Positions 26,795 to 35,718 are shown, counted from the first letter of the stretch. The stretch: DNA of 64,000 nucleotides from Noviherbaspirillum denitrificans (GCF_002211445.1 NZ_LSTO01000001.1:2931138-2995137); one strand, 5' to 3'. Notes: generated from the letters alone by a model not told the origin. Numbers and translations: made by a program.

Positions 26795-27877
26795 TCAGAA
26801 CGAATGGCGCATGCCGATGGCGACGACGCTTGAATCCGCTCCGGCGCCAGTGTCCAGTTCATTGATTGCAAACTGGTACAGGCCATTGCGCTTGTTGTCG
26901 ATACGCGTCACATACGAAAACAGGCTGGTGCGTTTGGACAAGGCGTAGTCGTAGCCCAGGGTGTAGTGGGTCGCGCCGGTATCGCTGCCGCTGCGGAGCG
27001 GACCGAGGGTCGCGGTGGACGATCCCGATCCATCCTGCGCGCGTGCGACACCGAAGCGGAGGCCGTGCGGCCCTATCTGATGGGTGGCGGACAGGTAGTA
27101 GGCATTGCGCTCCAGCGGGCCGCTTGGCGTTTGATAACGCAGCCTCTCCGCCACGCCTGCGACGCGCGTGGCGCCGAAGCGATAGGCGACGCCAAGCTTC
27201 GTGCCCTTGTCATCGAGGCCGGCGCCCTGGTAATCCGTGTGCAATTCGTGCGCAAGCGTCAGGTACCAGTCGCCGCTTTCGTATATCGCAGCGAAAGAGG
27301 TGAGGGAAGGCTTGCGTACCGCGGTTTTCTCTTCGCTCAAACCGTGCGCCAGGCGAACGGAAAAGCCATTCCAGTTCGGGGACCAGTAATGGAGGCTGTT
27401 TTGCTGGCGGCGATCGAAGGAGGTGGTATCGATGACATTGTTGGAGGTCGGCGCCGACCCGTTGCCCATGATGCTCATGTAGCCGGCAGTCGTCGGATAG
27501 AAGGGGTCAAGTTGAGCAGTCGAGCTCGTATATGGCGTTGTCCAGTTCCCGCCGAACACCGTGCCGAACGGGGTGGACAGGCCGACCCGCGTATCACGGT
27601 TGGCAATGCCGCCCGAACCGGTGTCCACCGACAGCGCGCCTTCAATTTGCCAGAGGGCGCGCAGGCCGCTGCCCAGGTCTTCGTCACCCCGGAAACCGAG
27701 GACGGAGCGGTAGTTCGAAAGACGGGTAACGTTGCCGAGTGTGGTGCCGGCAGTGTCGGCCGAGGTATGCACGTACTCGAGCGCCGTGTTAAGCCGGCCG
27801 TAGATCTGGACCTGCTGCGCGAACACCGGCATGGCCGTGAAGGCCAGCCAGGCAGCGAGGCATTTTTTTAGTTCCAT
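26795..27877 (-). CDS. Gram-negative porin under LacI-type control
   Basis: The 360-residue precursor has a signal peptide (MELKKCLAAWLAFTAMPVFA, then QQVQIYGRLNTALEYV) and typical porin elements SVLGFRGDEDLGSGLRA and a C-terminal strand ending GMRHSF. ATG 27877 follows GGGAGAGAACTT; upstream extension reads through the promoter. A TTGACC/TACCAT promoter with an embedded palindrome lies about 95 bases upstream, so this porin is probably co-regulated with the hydroxyquinol genes and admits their substrate. Confidence 0.93.
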   Translation of the reverse strand: MELKKCLAAWLAFTAMPVFAQQVQIYGRLNTALEYVHTSADTAGTTLGNVTRLSNYRSVLGFRGDEDLGSGLRALWQIEGALSVDTGSGGIANRDTRVGLSTPFGTVFGGNWTTPYTSSTAQLDPFYPTTAGYMSIMGNGSAPTSNNVIDTTSFDRRQQNSLHYWSPNWNGFSVRLAHGLSEEKTAVRKPSLTSFAAIYESGDWYLTLAHELHTDYQGAGLDDKGTKLGVAYRFGATRVAGVAERLRYQTPSGPLERNAYYLSATHQIGPHGLRFGVARAQDGSGSSTATLGPLRSGSDTGATHYTLGYDYALSKRTSLFSYVTRIDNKRNGLYQFAINELDTGAGADSSVVAIGMRHSF

Positions 27878-27905
27878 GAAGTTCTCTCCCGTAAATTGGA
27901 ATTCA

Positions 27906-27926
27906 TGCAAACCGAACGGTTTTGCA
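27906..27926. repeat. Imperfect inverted repeat in the porin leader
   Basis: TGCAAACCG (27906-27914) and CGGTTTTGCA (27917-27926) form an inverted repeat with one extra base, 29 bases before the porin start. It resembles the LacI-type sites at its ends but has a wider centre; it may be a weak operator or an mRNA hairpin. Confidence 0.4.
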
Positions 27927-27968
27927 CGCCGTGTTTCCAGCATCCTTGGAAATGCCGCAAACGTTAAA

Positions 27969-27997
27969 ATGGTATGCAAACGTTTGCATACGGTCAA
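27969..27997 (-). promoter_or_regulatory. Porin promoter with LacI-type operator in the spacer
   Basis: On the minus strand TTGACC (27992-27997) and TACCAT (27969-27974) are separated by 17 bases. The 20-bp perfect palindrome GTATGCAAACGTTTGCATAC occupies 27972-27991, filling the spacer. Its core is identical to the 17576 site. Repression by promoter occlusion is expected. Confidence 0.85.
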
Positions 27998-28057
27998 GCG
28001 CTGTATTCCATGTTGGGTTTTAGTCTTACATACCTTCATCGGCGGATTCTAATGCTG

Positions 28058-28076
28058 TATAATGCAAGCGATTGCA
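28058..28076 (+). promoter_or_regulatory. Second LacI-type site with TATAAT, no clear target gene
   Basis: TATAAT (28058-28063) runs into TGCAAGCGATTGCA (28063-28076), the same layout as at 14971 but with one central mismatch. Its centre lies 88 bp from the porin operator, near eight helical turns. Reading rightwards there is no convincing gene before the antisense patatin gene, so it may serve as an auxiliary operator for looping or mark a lost gene. Confidence 0.6.
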
Positions 28077-28248
28077 CGTATTATGCAGATCGCGTGCCGA
28101 TGGCTTCAACCGAATACCGGTTGAACCAAATCGGAAGTCGTTGTTTCTCGAAAATCGCGCGCCGAGTTACGGCGCGAAGCCGCACGGACGTTTCACGAGC
28201 CGTGCTGGAGGCGTGCGGCTAGCGTTGAACGCGATTCGAGGAGACGCC

Positions 28249-29685
28249 TCAGCGCATGTGCTGGGTGGTGGATGGAGAGTGATTCCTTGGCGAATCCTCT
28301 TTGACTGGATTGCCGGTCGCCGGCACGGCGGATTCCGCTCCGATTTCCGACAGCAAGCGTTTCCATTCAGGATGCGCATTCAGCTGTGTGCGGGCGAAGG
28401 ACTTCAGCAGGCTTATCTCTTCGGATGCGAGCCGTAATGTCACGCCAATGTCCTGGAGACGGCTCCATTGGGTTTCCTTTGCGGCGGCCCGAAGATTGAT
28501 TTCGACTACATAGAAGTCGGCTGCACGGTCATACGTCTCGGCCAGCTGCACGGAGCTGGCATCCCTGATTTCGGCCTTCCATCTTGCAATTGTCGAGTGG
28601 AGCGCCTGGATATTGTTGTGGGAGTGAAGATCGATGGGTATATCGATCAGTGCCTTTGCCTGGCGATAGAGACCCGGCGTGTTTGGTGATGCGTCCTCTG
28701 GAAGTTCAGGGATCGTTTGCGCATTCACGATGACGAAGACCCGCTTCTTGATGCCGCGCATCCTGGCTGCCTTGGCCATGCCGATGATGCCGCCGCGCGC
28801 CTCTGCAATTTCAAGGGCGGTCTTGATCCCGACGTTGTCATGCAGGCCACCGTCAAGCAAATGCACATACCGTTGTTCGCGCACTCCGCTTTGCAAGGGC
28901 AAGGGCTCTTCGCGCCAATCGCATGCCTCGCTATGGTTCCATAACGTGATCGGCGAAAAGATCAGCGGCGCAGCCATCGAGGCCGCGACGGCACGGGATA
29001 GTGGGAAGGCGCTCAGGTCGGAGCACAGGAGATCGAACTGGTCTTGCGTGAACTCGAAACGTTCGCCCGATTTCATTTCGGTCGCATTGACGAAAAGCAT
29101 CGGCCGCGTGCGTAGAAGGTCTGCATAGGTCTTTCCATGAAAGACCTTTTCGTCCAGCACCTCCTGGAGAAGGTCGCCCCGGCCGAACCGAGGCGAACTC
29201 TGGCGCCACAGGCCGCGAGGCGAGAGGATGCGCGAGATGACGCTCGACTGCATGTCCGCCGCCAGTACATCGGATTCGAAGGTATTGAAGATCTGATCGC
29301 GGTACAAACCGTAATATACGGCGGTCAGGCTCCCGCCCGATGCGCTCGAGATCAGGTCAACCTCGTCCAGTAATCGCTTGTTTGCACCCGCCCATACTAT
29401 CCGCGTGTCGGCAAGTGCCTCCAGGACTCCGTATGCCAATGCCGCGGCACGGTAGCCTCCGCCCGAAAATGAGAGCATGACAAGCAGGCTGTCCGTATTG
29501 TCGTTAGCGGCCAGGCGATTGATGGAATATCTGGCGGATGAGGAATCCGGGCCGAAAGTACGATTGATGAAGTAATGTTCGCTACTGCAACCGGTAACGG
29601 TGACAAAGAGCAGGACTGCGCTCAAGACAACGGCGCATTTCCTCAATAACCATGCTGATTCAAGGGCGCATTCGGACGTTTCCAT
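28249..29685 (-). CDS. Patatin-like phospholipase lipoprotein
   Basis: The 478-residue protein has a membrane-anchoring signal and lipobox (FVTVTGCSSE near residue 33). The patatin domain shows the oxyanion loop SFSGGGYRAAAL, the nucleophile region SSASGGSL and the catalytic Asp in LLDGGLHDN. Such enzymes hydrolyse acyl chains from lipids; the lipobox places it at the inner or outer membrane. It stands alone between the porin operators and a PilZ gene, with no functional tie to the catabolic genes. Confidence 0.88.
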   Translation of the reverse strand: METSECALESAWLLRKCAVVLSAVLLFVTVTGCSSEHYFINRTFGPDSSSARYSINRLAANDNTDSLLVMLSFSGGGYRAAALAYGVLEALADTRIVWAGANKRLLDEVDLISSASGGSLTAVYYGLYRDQIFNTFESDVLAADMQSSVISRILSPRGLWRQSSPRFGRGDLLQEVLDEKVFHGKTYADLLRTRPMLFVNATEMKSGERFEFTQDQFDLLCSDLSAFPLSRAVAASMAAPLIFSPITLWNHSEACDWREEPLPLQSGVREQRYVHLLDGGLHDNVGIKTALEIAEARGGIIGMAKAARMRGIKKRVFVIVNAQTIPELPEDASPNTPGLYRQAKALIDIPIDLHSHNNIQALHSTIARWKAEIRDASSVQLAETYDRAADFYVVEINLRAAAKETQWSRLQDIGVTLRLASEEISLLKSFARTQLNAHPEWKRLLSEIGAESAVPATGNPVKEDSPRNHSPSTTQHMR

Positions 29686-29790
29686 ATTTAGGCATATGAA
29701 TGTCGTGCGATGCCATTTTAGAGGGAGTTAAAGTCCTTGGCAGGGGCGCTGGCACAGCCTGGCCAGGAATGCCTGCGCGGGCCCTCCTAT

Positions 29791-30192
29791 TTATGAAATG
29801 AGTTCTAGTGCTCGCAACAGGAAACGGCTGTTGCTGTCCATGTCCAGGAACTGAATCCCTGCCTTTGCGGATCCTGCGCAGGCGTTGCTGTACACGATCC
29901 GGCCCCAGGCATTAATCCGTCGAACGGCATCCTTGTCGACCAGGTCGAAGGAGACCATGCAGGAGGCACCGGCGGGCAAAGAATCGGCAAGTGTAACGCC
30001 CGCTCCACCTTCCGACACATCGACGACCGTGCACGAGTATTCCACAGCCGGCGCCAATAATAATCGCGCCGGTGCCCTGCAGGAGGTGCGCCAGAAATGA
30101 CGGCTATCCGTCTTCATGACCGATACTCCGCATGCAAAGTCGAGGTCCTTTCGATGGAATGGATGTTCAAGAAAATCGACAGGAAAATTCAT
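29791..30192 (-). CDS. PilZ-domain protein
   Basis: The start MNFPVDFLEHPFHRKDLDFA at 30192 has GGAG ten bases upstream, giving 133 residues. The region DVSEGGAGVTLADSLPAG fits the DxSxxG part of PilZ domains and RTSCRAPARLLL may supply the weakly conserved arginines, though a clear RxxxR is not present. PilZ proteins respond to cyclic di-GMP. A partner output is not visible nearby. Confidence 0.7.
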   Translation of the reverse strand: MNFPVDFLEHPFHRKDLDFACGVSVMKTDSRHFWRTSCRAPARLLLAPAVEYSCTVVDVSEGGAGVTLADSLPAGASCMVSFDLVDKDAVRRINAWGRIVYSNACAGSAKAGIQFLDMDSNSRFLLRALELIS

Positions 30193-30706
30193 TCCTAGTC
30201 TCCATTGCCCGAGAGTAACAGGTCTTTGACCTGAATCAAACCCGTTCCAAAGCCGGGCGAGCCCTGGGCCGCGGACGAAGAGGGGAAGGTCACTTTCCTG
30301 CAGCAGCCAATGCATGCGGGCCGGTACGAGGCGCCGTTGCCGATCGCGGAATTTGGCCGAGGATTGCAGTCAAGGGATGCGATAAATCGGTCAGACCTTC
30401 GCGCGGCACTTCCTTCCGTGCCGATGCCCTGCATGCACCAAAATGTGGCGAGCGCGACAAGGTTTTTGGGGGGGCAGGCGGCAAGCAGGGTGCGCCCAAT
30501 GCATTTGTCAAAATCTTCGATCAAGTTGCTCAAATTTCTCCAATTGACTTCATGTCCCTCGTGTCCGATTGTTAACCCATCCATCGCCTGCCCTGTGCGG
30601 ATGCGATGTGCTTCTGAGCGAAACGGCTGGCCAGTCAACGCATGCGAGCGAAGACAAGGGGCCGGGAATCGGCTCGTTAACACGCGTGCTTTCTGAGGAG
30701 AACAAT
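30193..30706. other. 514-bp gap with no supported gene
   Basis: The stretch between the PilZ start and the hydrolase start holds open frames on both strands, but none looks like a known protein or has a good ribosome site. TTGACT at 30544 is a possible -35 for the downstream operon, with a poor -10 (ATTGTT near 30568). GAGGAG at 30695-30700 is the ribosome site of the next gene. Confidence 0.5.
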
Positions 30707-31360
30707 ATGCCAGTCGCCAGTGCAAAACCAGGCAAGACCCTACTTGACCCGAAGGACCATATCCTGATCATGATCGATCACCAATCGCAGATGTCCTTTG
30801 CCACCAAATCGATTGACGCCGTGGCGCTCAGGAATAACGCGGCTCTCATCAGCAAGGCGGCAAAGGAATTCAAGGTGTCGACGATCCTGACGACCGTCGC
30901 TGAAAAGACCTTCTCCGGTCCGATCTTCGATGAAATCAAGACCGTCTTCCCGGAGGCCAGCGTCATTGACCGTACAACCATGAATACCTGGGAAGACGCG
31001 CGGATTGCGGACAGGGTGAACTCTTTCAACAAAGACAAGATCGTGCTTGCCGGGTTATGGACGTCGGTTTGTATCGTCGGGCCGGCACTGTCGGCGATTG
31101 ACCAGGGATTCCAGGTCTACGTGATCGCCGATGCCTGCGGTGACGTGTCTGAAGAAGCGCACGAACGGGCAATGGAGCGCATGGTTCAGCAAGGCGCACG
31201 CCCGATGACTTCCCTCCAATACCTGCTCGAACTCCAGCGCGACTGGGCACGCGGTGAAACCTACAACCAGACGGTACAGACGTCGGTACAGCATGGTGGC
31301 GCCTATGGCCTGGGACTGATTTACGCCAAGACGATGTTCGGCGGGGCCGAGGGACACTAA
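30707..31360 (+). CDS. Isochorismatase-family cysteine hydrolase (YcaC-like)
   Basis: The 217-residue protein has the Asp of ILIMIDHQSQM, a central Lys (VAEKTFSGP) and the nucleophile Cys in GLWTSVCIVGPAL, the triad of this family. Members hydrolyse amides or related bonds; YcaC itself has no firm substrate. ATG 30707 follows GAGGAG. It heads an operon with XapX, amidohydrolase, MFS-ABM and DoxX genes, which suggests an amide-bearing or electrophilic small molecule. Confidence 0.88.
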   Translation: MPVASAKPGKTLLDPKDHILIMIDHQSQMSFATKSIDAVALRNNAALISKAAKEFKVSTILTTVAEKTFSGPIFDEIKTVFPEASVIDRTTMNTWEDARIADRVNSFNKDKIVLAGLWTSVCIVGPALSAIDQGFQVYVIADACGDVSEEAHERAMERMVQQGARPMTSLQYLLELQRDWARGETYNQTVQTSVQHGGAYGLGLIYAKTMFGGAEGH

Positions 31361-31383
31361 GTACTTTAAGAAGGGGGAGCGCA

Positions 31384-31653
31384 ATGCGTCTTTATCTGGT
31401 TTCCATCCTGTGCGGCGTTCTTGTCGGGGTCATATACGGACTGTTGAACGTACGCTCTCCCGCTCCCCCCATCGTCGCACTGCTCGGTTTGCTCGGCATG
31501 CTGGTCGGTGAACAGATCGTGCCGATCACGTCCCGGATCATCCGTGGCGAACCGCTGACCGTGGCCTGGTTCGCGCAGGAATGCGTGCCGAAGATCACGG
31601 GCACGGATGCACCGGCCGGTGCCGAATCCGGCGAGACGCGGACCCCGCAGTAA
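31384..31653 (+). CDS. XapX-domain small membrane protein
   Basis: The 89-residue protein has two hydrophobic segments (YLVSILCGVLVGVIYGLL and PPIVALLGLLGMLVGEQI) with the APPIVALLGLLGML core of the XapX/DUF1427 family. AAGGGGGAGCGC precedes the ATG. The family's role is unknown; it is placed between two hydrolase genes. Confidence 0.85.
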   Translation: MRLYLVSILCGVLVGVIYGLLNVRSPAPPIVALLGLLGMLVGEQIVPITSRIIRGEPLTVAWFAQECVPKITGTDAPAGAESGETRTPQ

Positions 31654-31680
31654 GGGCGAATCCCGGACGGGGAGGTGGAA

Positions 31681-33522
31681 ATGGCAGCAGATATCATCTT
31701 TACCAATGGACGCATCACGACGCTTGACCGGCGGAACCCGGAGGCGAAAGCCATGGCGATCGAGGGCGGCAAATTCGTTGCTGTCGGCTCCGAACAGGAC
31801 GTGCGCGCACGGTCACGTCCGGACGTGACCGAGGTAGACCTGCGTGGCCGAAGGGTGATTCCGGGCCTGATCGACAGCCACATCCACGTCATTCGCGGCG
31901 GACTGAACTATAACCTCGAGTTGCGTTGGGATGGCGTCGCATCCCTGGCGGACGCAATGGCAATGCTGAAGAAGCAGGTTGCGGTGACACCGCCGCCGCA
32001 GTGGGTGCGTGTGGTCGGCGGCTTTACCGAACACCAGTTCCGCGAGAAGCGGTTGCCGACACTTGACGAGCTTAATGCCGTTGCGCCGGACACCCCGGTA
32101 TTCATCCTTCACCTGTACGACAGGGCGCTGCTGAACCGCGCTGCGTTGCGCGCCGCGGGCTATACCCGGGAAACCCCGGATCCGCCGGGCAGTGTCATCG
32201 AGCGCGATGCCAGCGGCGAACCAACCGGACTTTTTCTCGCCAAGCCGAATGCCCTGCTCCTGTACTCGGCGCTCGCGCGCGGCCCGAAGCTGCCGGCCGA
32301 ATACCAGCGCAATTCGACACGCCACTTCATGCGGGAATTGAATCGGCTCGGTGTGACAGGTGTGATCGACGCCGGCGGCGGATTCCAGAACTATCCGGAA
32401 GACTACCGGATCATCCAGCAGATGGCCGACGCGGGCGAGCTGACGCTGCGCATCGCCTACAACCTCTTCACGCAGAACAAAGGCGGGGAGCTGGCAGACT
32501 TCCGGAACTGGGCGGGCATGGTGTCCCCTGGCACCGGAAACGATTATTACCGTCACAACGGCGCCGGTGAAATGCTCGTCTTTTCAGCGGCGGACTTCGA
32601 GGATTTCCGTGAACCGCGGCCGGATTTGCCAGGCGAGATGGAAGGCCAGCTTGAAGACGTGATTCGCATCCTGGTCGAACACCGCTGGCCGTGGCGGCTG
32701 CATGCGACGTACGATGAATCGATCTCGCGGGCGCTCGATGTGTTCGAGAAGGTCAACCGCGACATGCCGTTCAACGGGTTGCACTGGTTCTTCGACCATG
32801 CCGAAACGATTTCGGAGCGCAACATTGAACGTGTTGCGGCGCTGGGCGGCGGCATCGCGGTACAGCATCGGATGATGTACCAGGGCGAATACTTCGTCGA
32901 ACGCTACGGCGCCAAGGCTGCGGAGAATACACCGCCGGTGGCGAAGATGCTCGCGGCCGGGGTACAGGTGGGGGCCGGCACAGACGCTACCCGCGTCGCC
33001 TCCTACAACCCATGGGTGTCGCTGTCATGGCTGGTGACGGGAACGACGCTTGGCGGAACCCGTCTGTATCCGCGCCAGAATCTGCTCGACAGGGAAACCG
33101 CGCTGCGCTTGTGGACCGAGCGCAATACCTGGTATTCGTCGGAAGAAGGCAAGAAAGGACAGATTGTCGCCGGCCAGTATGCCGACTTCGCGGTATTGTC
33201 GGATGATTACTTCAGCGTTCCTGAAGCCGACATCCGGCATCTTCAATCCGTGCTCACCGTCGTCGGCGGCAAGATCGTCCACGGGTCGGGCGAGTTTGGC
33301 CAGTTCGCTCCGCCGATGCCGCCCGCCATGCCGGACTGGTCCCCGGTGCGCACCTTCGGCGGCTACCAGCACCAGCCGATGCAGTCGGCGCCAGTTCATC
33401 CGTGCGGCTGCGCCCATGCCTGTTCGGTACACGGCCACCGGCACGAAAAGGCATGGATGGGAGAAACCGATGACCAGCGATCCTTCTGGGGCGCGCTCGG
33501 GTGTTCCTGCTGGGCGTTCTAG
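31681..33522 (+). CDS. YtcJ-like amidohydrolase with Cys/His-rich tail
   Basis: The 613-residue metallo-hydrolase has the strand IIFTNGRITTLD and the metal site IDSHIHVIRGG near residue 62, with later ligands around LHWFFDHAE and GAGTDATRV. YtcJ proteins hydrolyse amides or formamides of unknown nature. GGGGAGGTGGAA precedes ATG 31681. The last 45 residues exceed the usual fold and contain HPCGCAHACSVHGHRH, a possible extra metal site. Its end overlaps a small out-of-frame ORF at 33470. Confidence 0.87.
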   Translation: MAADIIFTNGRITTLDRRNPEAKAMAIEGGKFVAVGSEQDVRARSRPDVTEVDLRGRRVIPGLIDSHIHVIRGGLNYNLELRWDGVASLADAMAMLKKQVAVTPPPQWVRVVGGFTEHQFREKRLPTLDELNAVAPDTPVFILHLYDRALLNRAALRAAGYTRETPDPPGSVIERDASGEPTGLFLAKPNALLLYSALARGPKLPAEYQRNSTRHFMRELNRLGVTGVIDAGGGFQNYPEDYRIIQQMADAGELTLRIAYNLFTQNKGGELADFRNWAGMVSPGTGNDYYRHNGAGEMLVFSAADFEDFREPRPDLPGEMEGQLEDVIRILVEHRWPWRLHATYDESISRALDVFEKVNRDMPFNGLHWFFDHAETISERNIERVAALGGGIAVQHRMMYQGEYFVERYGAKAAENTPPVAKMLAAGVQVGAGTDATRVASYNPWVSLSWLVTGTTLGGTRLYPRQNLLDRETALRLWTERNTWYSSEEGKKGQIVAGQYADFAVLSDDYFSVPEADIRHLQSVLTVVGGKIVHGSGEFGQFAPPMPPAMPDWSPVRTFGGYQHQPMQSAPVHPCGCAHACSVHGHRHEKAWMGETDDQRSFWGALGCSCWAF

Positions 33523-33589
33523 CATGGCCTTTGCGGATCCATTTCGCCTGCAGTGCGAGTACCGTGCGTGGCGCAAGGAGGGCACATGA
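33470..33589 (+). CDS. Possible 39-aa coupling peptide
   Basis: An ORF beginning MTSDPSGARSGVPAGRSSMA starts at 33470 after GGGAG, overlaps the amidohydrolase tail in another frame and ends in TGA that overlaps the next ATG (ATGA). This layout suggests translational coupling to the transporter. The product ends in EYRAWRKEGT and matches nothing I recognise. It could be a chance frame. Confidence 0.4.
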   Translation: MTSDPSGARSGVPAGRSSMAFADPFRLQCEYRAWRKEGT

Positions 33590-35235
33590 AGGTGCCAGAC
33601 GCGGCTCCGCATGCCGCGACATCCACCGTCGCGCCCGGCCCGTTTTCCCCGCTTGGCCAGAGGCTCTTCGCTGTCCTGTGGGTAGCCACTGTCATCGGCA
33701 ACATCGGCACCTTCATGCGCGATGTCGCCAGCGGCTGGCTGGCGGCGGAGATTTCGCGTTCACCGGGATCCGTGGCACTGGTGCAGGCCGCGGCTACGCT
33801 GCCGGTCTTTCTGCTGGCGTTGCCGGCAGGGGCGTTGTCCGATATTGTCGACCGGCGCAAGTTCCTCATCATCGTGCAGGTCTTCCTTGCGCTTGTCAGC
33901 GCCACGCTGGCATTCCTGGCCGCGTTCGATTCGGTCACGACGCTCGGCCTGGTAGCGCTTACCTTCGCCGGCGGCGCGGGCGCTGCGCTGCTGGGGCCGG
34001 CCTGGCAATCGATCGTGCCGGAACTGGTTCCGAAATCCGATTTGAAAGCCGCCATTGCGCTGAATTCGCTCGGCCTCAATATCGCCCGCGCGGTCGGCCC
34101 CGCTGTAGGCGGATTACTGCTGACGACTTTCGGCGCCGCAGTCACTTACGGCGTGGACGTACTGACCTATGCAGCGGTAGTCGCTGCATTGATCTGGTGG
34201 CAGCGCACGCCGCGCACCGCGGACCGGCTCGGTGAGAACCTCGGTGGGGCTATGCGCGCAGGGGTGCGCTATGTGTGGGCAAGCCCGGAATTGCGACGTG
34301 TGCTGCTGCGTGCCGTTCTGTTCTTCCTGTTCGCAAGCGTCGCATGGGCACTGCTGCCTATCGTCGCGCGTGAAGTCATGCATGGCGGGGCCGGATACTA
34401 CGGCGCGATGCTTGGCGCCATCGGCGCCGGCGCTGTCGGCGGCGCAATCCTTCTCCCTTATGCGCGCAAGTCGCTCACGATTGACGGCTTGATGCTCGCG
34501 GCATCGCTGTTGATCGCAGCGGTCATTGTCGCGCTTTCCTTTGCCCCTCCGCATTGGGCCGGCATCGTTCTCGCGGTGCTTTTCGGGGCAGGGTGGATCG
34601 CGGTGCTGACAACCCTGAACGCCACTGCACAGTCCGTGCTCCCGAACTGGGTGCGCGGACGAGGCCTGGCGGCCTACTTGATGGCCTTCAATGGCGCAAT
34701 GACTGCAGGCAGCCTGTTGTGGGGCGCCGTCGGCGAGGGGCTCGGCGTACCGCTGACCCTGCTTGTCGGCGGCGGATGCATGGCCGTGGTTGCGCTGGTC
34801 GCCTATCGCCTTCCGCTGCCGCCGGGCGATGCCGATCTGTCCCCCGCCAACCATTGGGCGGAGCCGATCGCAGCAGCCAACATGCCGAACGACCGCGGGC
34901 CGGTGCTGGTCACCGTCGAATACCGCGTCCCGGCATCCAGTCGCGCGCAGTTCCATGCCGCACTGCAGGCTCTTGCTTCCGAGCGCCGCCGGGACGGCGC
35001 ATTCGCATGGGGGGTGAGCGAAGACACCGCAGATCCGGAACGTCTCCTCGAATGGTTCTTCGTCGAGTCGTGGGCCGAGCATCTGCGCCAGCATCAGCGT
35101 GTCTCGCGCATGGACGCAGACTTGCAGGCGGAGGTCACGCGCTTCCATGCCGGCCCTATGCCGCCGAAAGTGTCCCACTACGTGGCGTTGACCCAAGACG
35201 CCGCCGATGCCGGGCAAGACGTGCAGGAACGATGA
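33586..35235 (+). CDS. MFS transporter fused to a C-terminal ABM-like domain
   Basis: Residues about 20-410 are an MFS permease of the EntS/MFS_3 type, with 10-12 hydrophobic segments and LPAGALSDIVDRRKFLI. Residues about 440-540 form a ferredoxin-like, antibiotic-biosynthesis-monooxygenase-type domain (VLVTVEYRVPASSRAQF and WFFVESWAEHLRQHQRVS). GGAGGGCAC precedes ATG 33586. The soluble domain may bind or oxidise the transported compound at the cytoplasmic face; export of a quinone-like metabolite would suit the DoxX and pirin genes nearby. Confidence 0.85.
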   Translation: MKVPDAAPHAATSTVAPGPFSPLGQRLFAVLWVATVIGNIGTFMRDVASGWLAAEISRSPGSVALVQAAATLPVFLLALPAGALSDIVDRRKFLIIVQVFLALVSATLAFLAAFDSVTTLGLVALTFAGGAGAALLGPAWQSIVPELVPKSDLKAAIALNSLGLNIARAVGPAVGGLLLTTFGAAVTYGVDVLTYAAVVAALIWWQRTPRTADRLGENLGGAMRAGVRYVWASPELRRVLLRAVLFFLFASVAWALLPIVAREVMHGGAGYYGAMLGAIGAGAVGGAILLPYARKSLTIDGLMLAASLLIAAVIVALSFAPPHWAGIVLAVLFGAGWIAVLTTLNATAQSVLPNWVRGRGLAAYLMAFNGAMTAGSLLWGAVGEGLGVPLTLLVGGGCMAVVALVAYRLPLPPGDADLSPANHWAEPIAAANMPNDRGPVLVTVEYRVPASSRAQFHAALQALASERRRDGAFAWGVSEDTADPERLLEWFFVESWAEHLRQHQRVSRMDADLQAEVTRFHAGPMPPKVSHYVALTQDAADAGQDVQER

Positions 35236-35274
35236 AAAACAGGAAACAGAAAATGTCCATTATCGGAGGAGAAA

Positions 35275-35667
35275 ATGAACGGAGCCTTGAACATCGCAGC
35301 GAGACTGCTCGTCGCACAAATTTTTCTTGTTTCTGGTATTAATAAAATCGTTGGCTATGCGGCAACGCAAGCATTCATGGAATCAAACGGCGTCAGCGGG
35401 ACATTTCTGCCGCTTGTGATCCTGCTGGAAATTGGCGGGGCGGCCGCGCTGATTCTTGGGTTGAAGGCGCGTGTGGCGGCATTCGCGCTGGCCATATTCA
35501 CGTTCGCGGCCGGCTGGATATTTCACGGCAACATCGGTGATCCCGGACAGCTTGTGCATTTCATGAAAAACCTGGCGATCGTCGGTGGCCTCCTGCTGTT
35601 TGTGGCACGCGGGCCAGGGCGCCCCGCAATTGACGATAGTGGTGACGACAAAGAGGTGAATGCGTAA
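35275..35667 (+). CDS. DoxX-family membrane protein
   Basis: The 130-residue protein has four hydrophobic segments and the DoxX opening ARLLVAQIFLVSGINKI. GGAGGAGAAA precedes the ATG. DoxX proteins include a thiosulfate:quinone oxidoreductase subunit and redox-stress membrane proteins; the exact activity here is unknown. It closes the operon that starts at 30707. Confidence 0.87.
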   Translation: MNGALNIAARLLVAQIFLVSGINKIVGYAATQAFMESNGVSGTFLPLVILLEIGGAAALILGLKARVAAFALAIFTFAAGWIFHGNIGDPGQLVHFMKNLAIVGGLLLFVARGPGRPAIDDSGDDKEVNA

Positions 35668-35718
35668 TTCTTTCCCGGCGCGATCATGGAATCGGTCAGC
35701 GTCATGCCAGCATCGTTG

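Noticed and set aside
28072..28437. Plus-strand frame after the orphan LacI-type site
   Set aside because: It runs into the antisense patatin gene, has no ribosome site and no family resemblance.
30195..30725. 176-codon minus-strand frame upstream of PilZ
   Set aside because: No convincing start signal or domain, and it overlaps the start of the hydrolase gene on the other strand.
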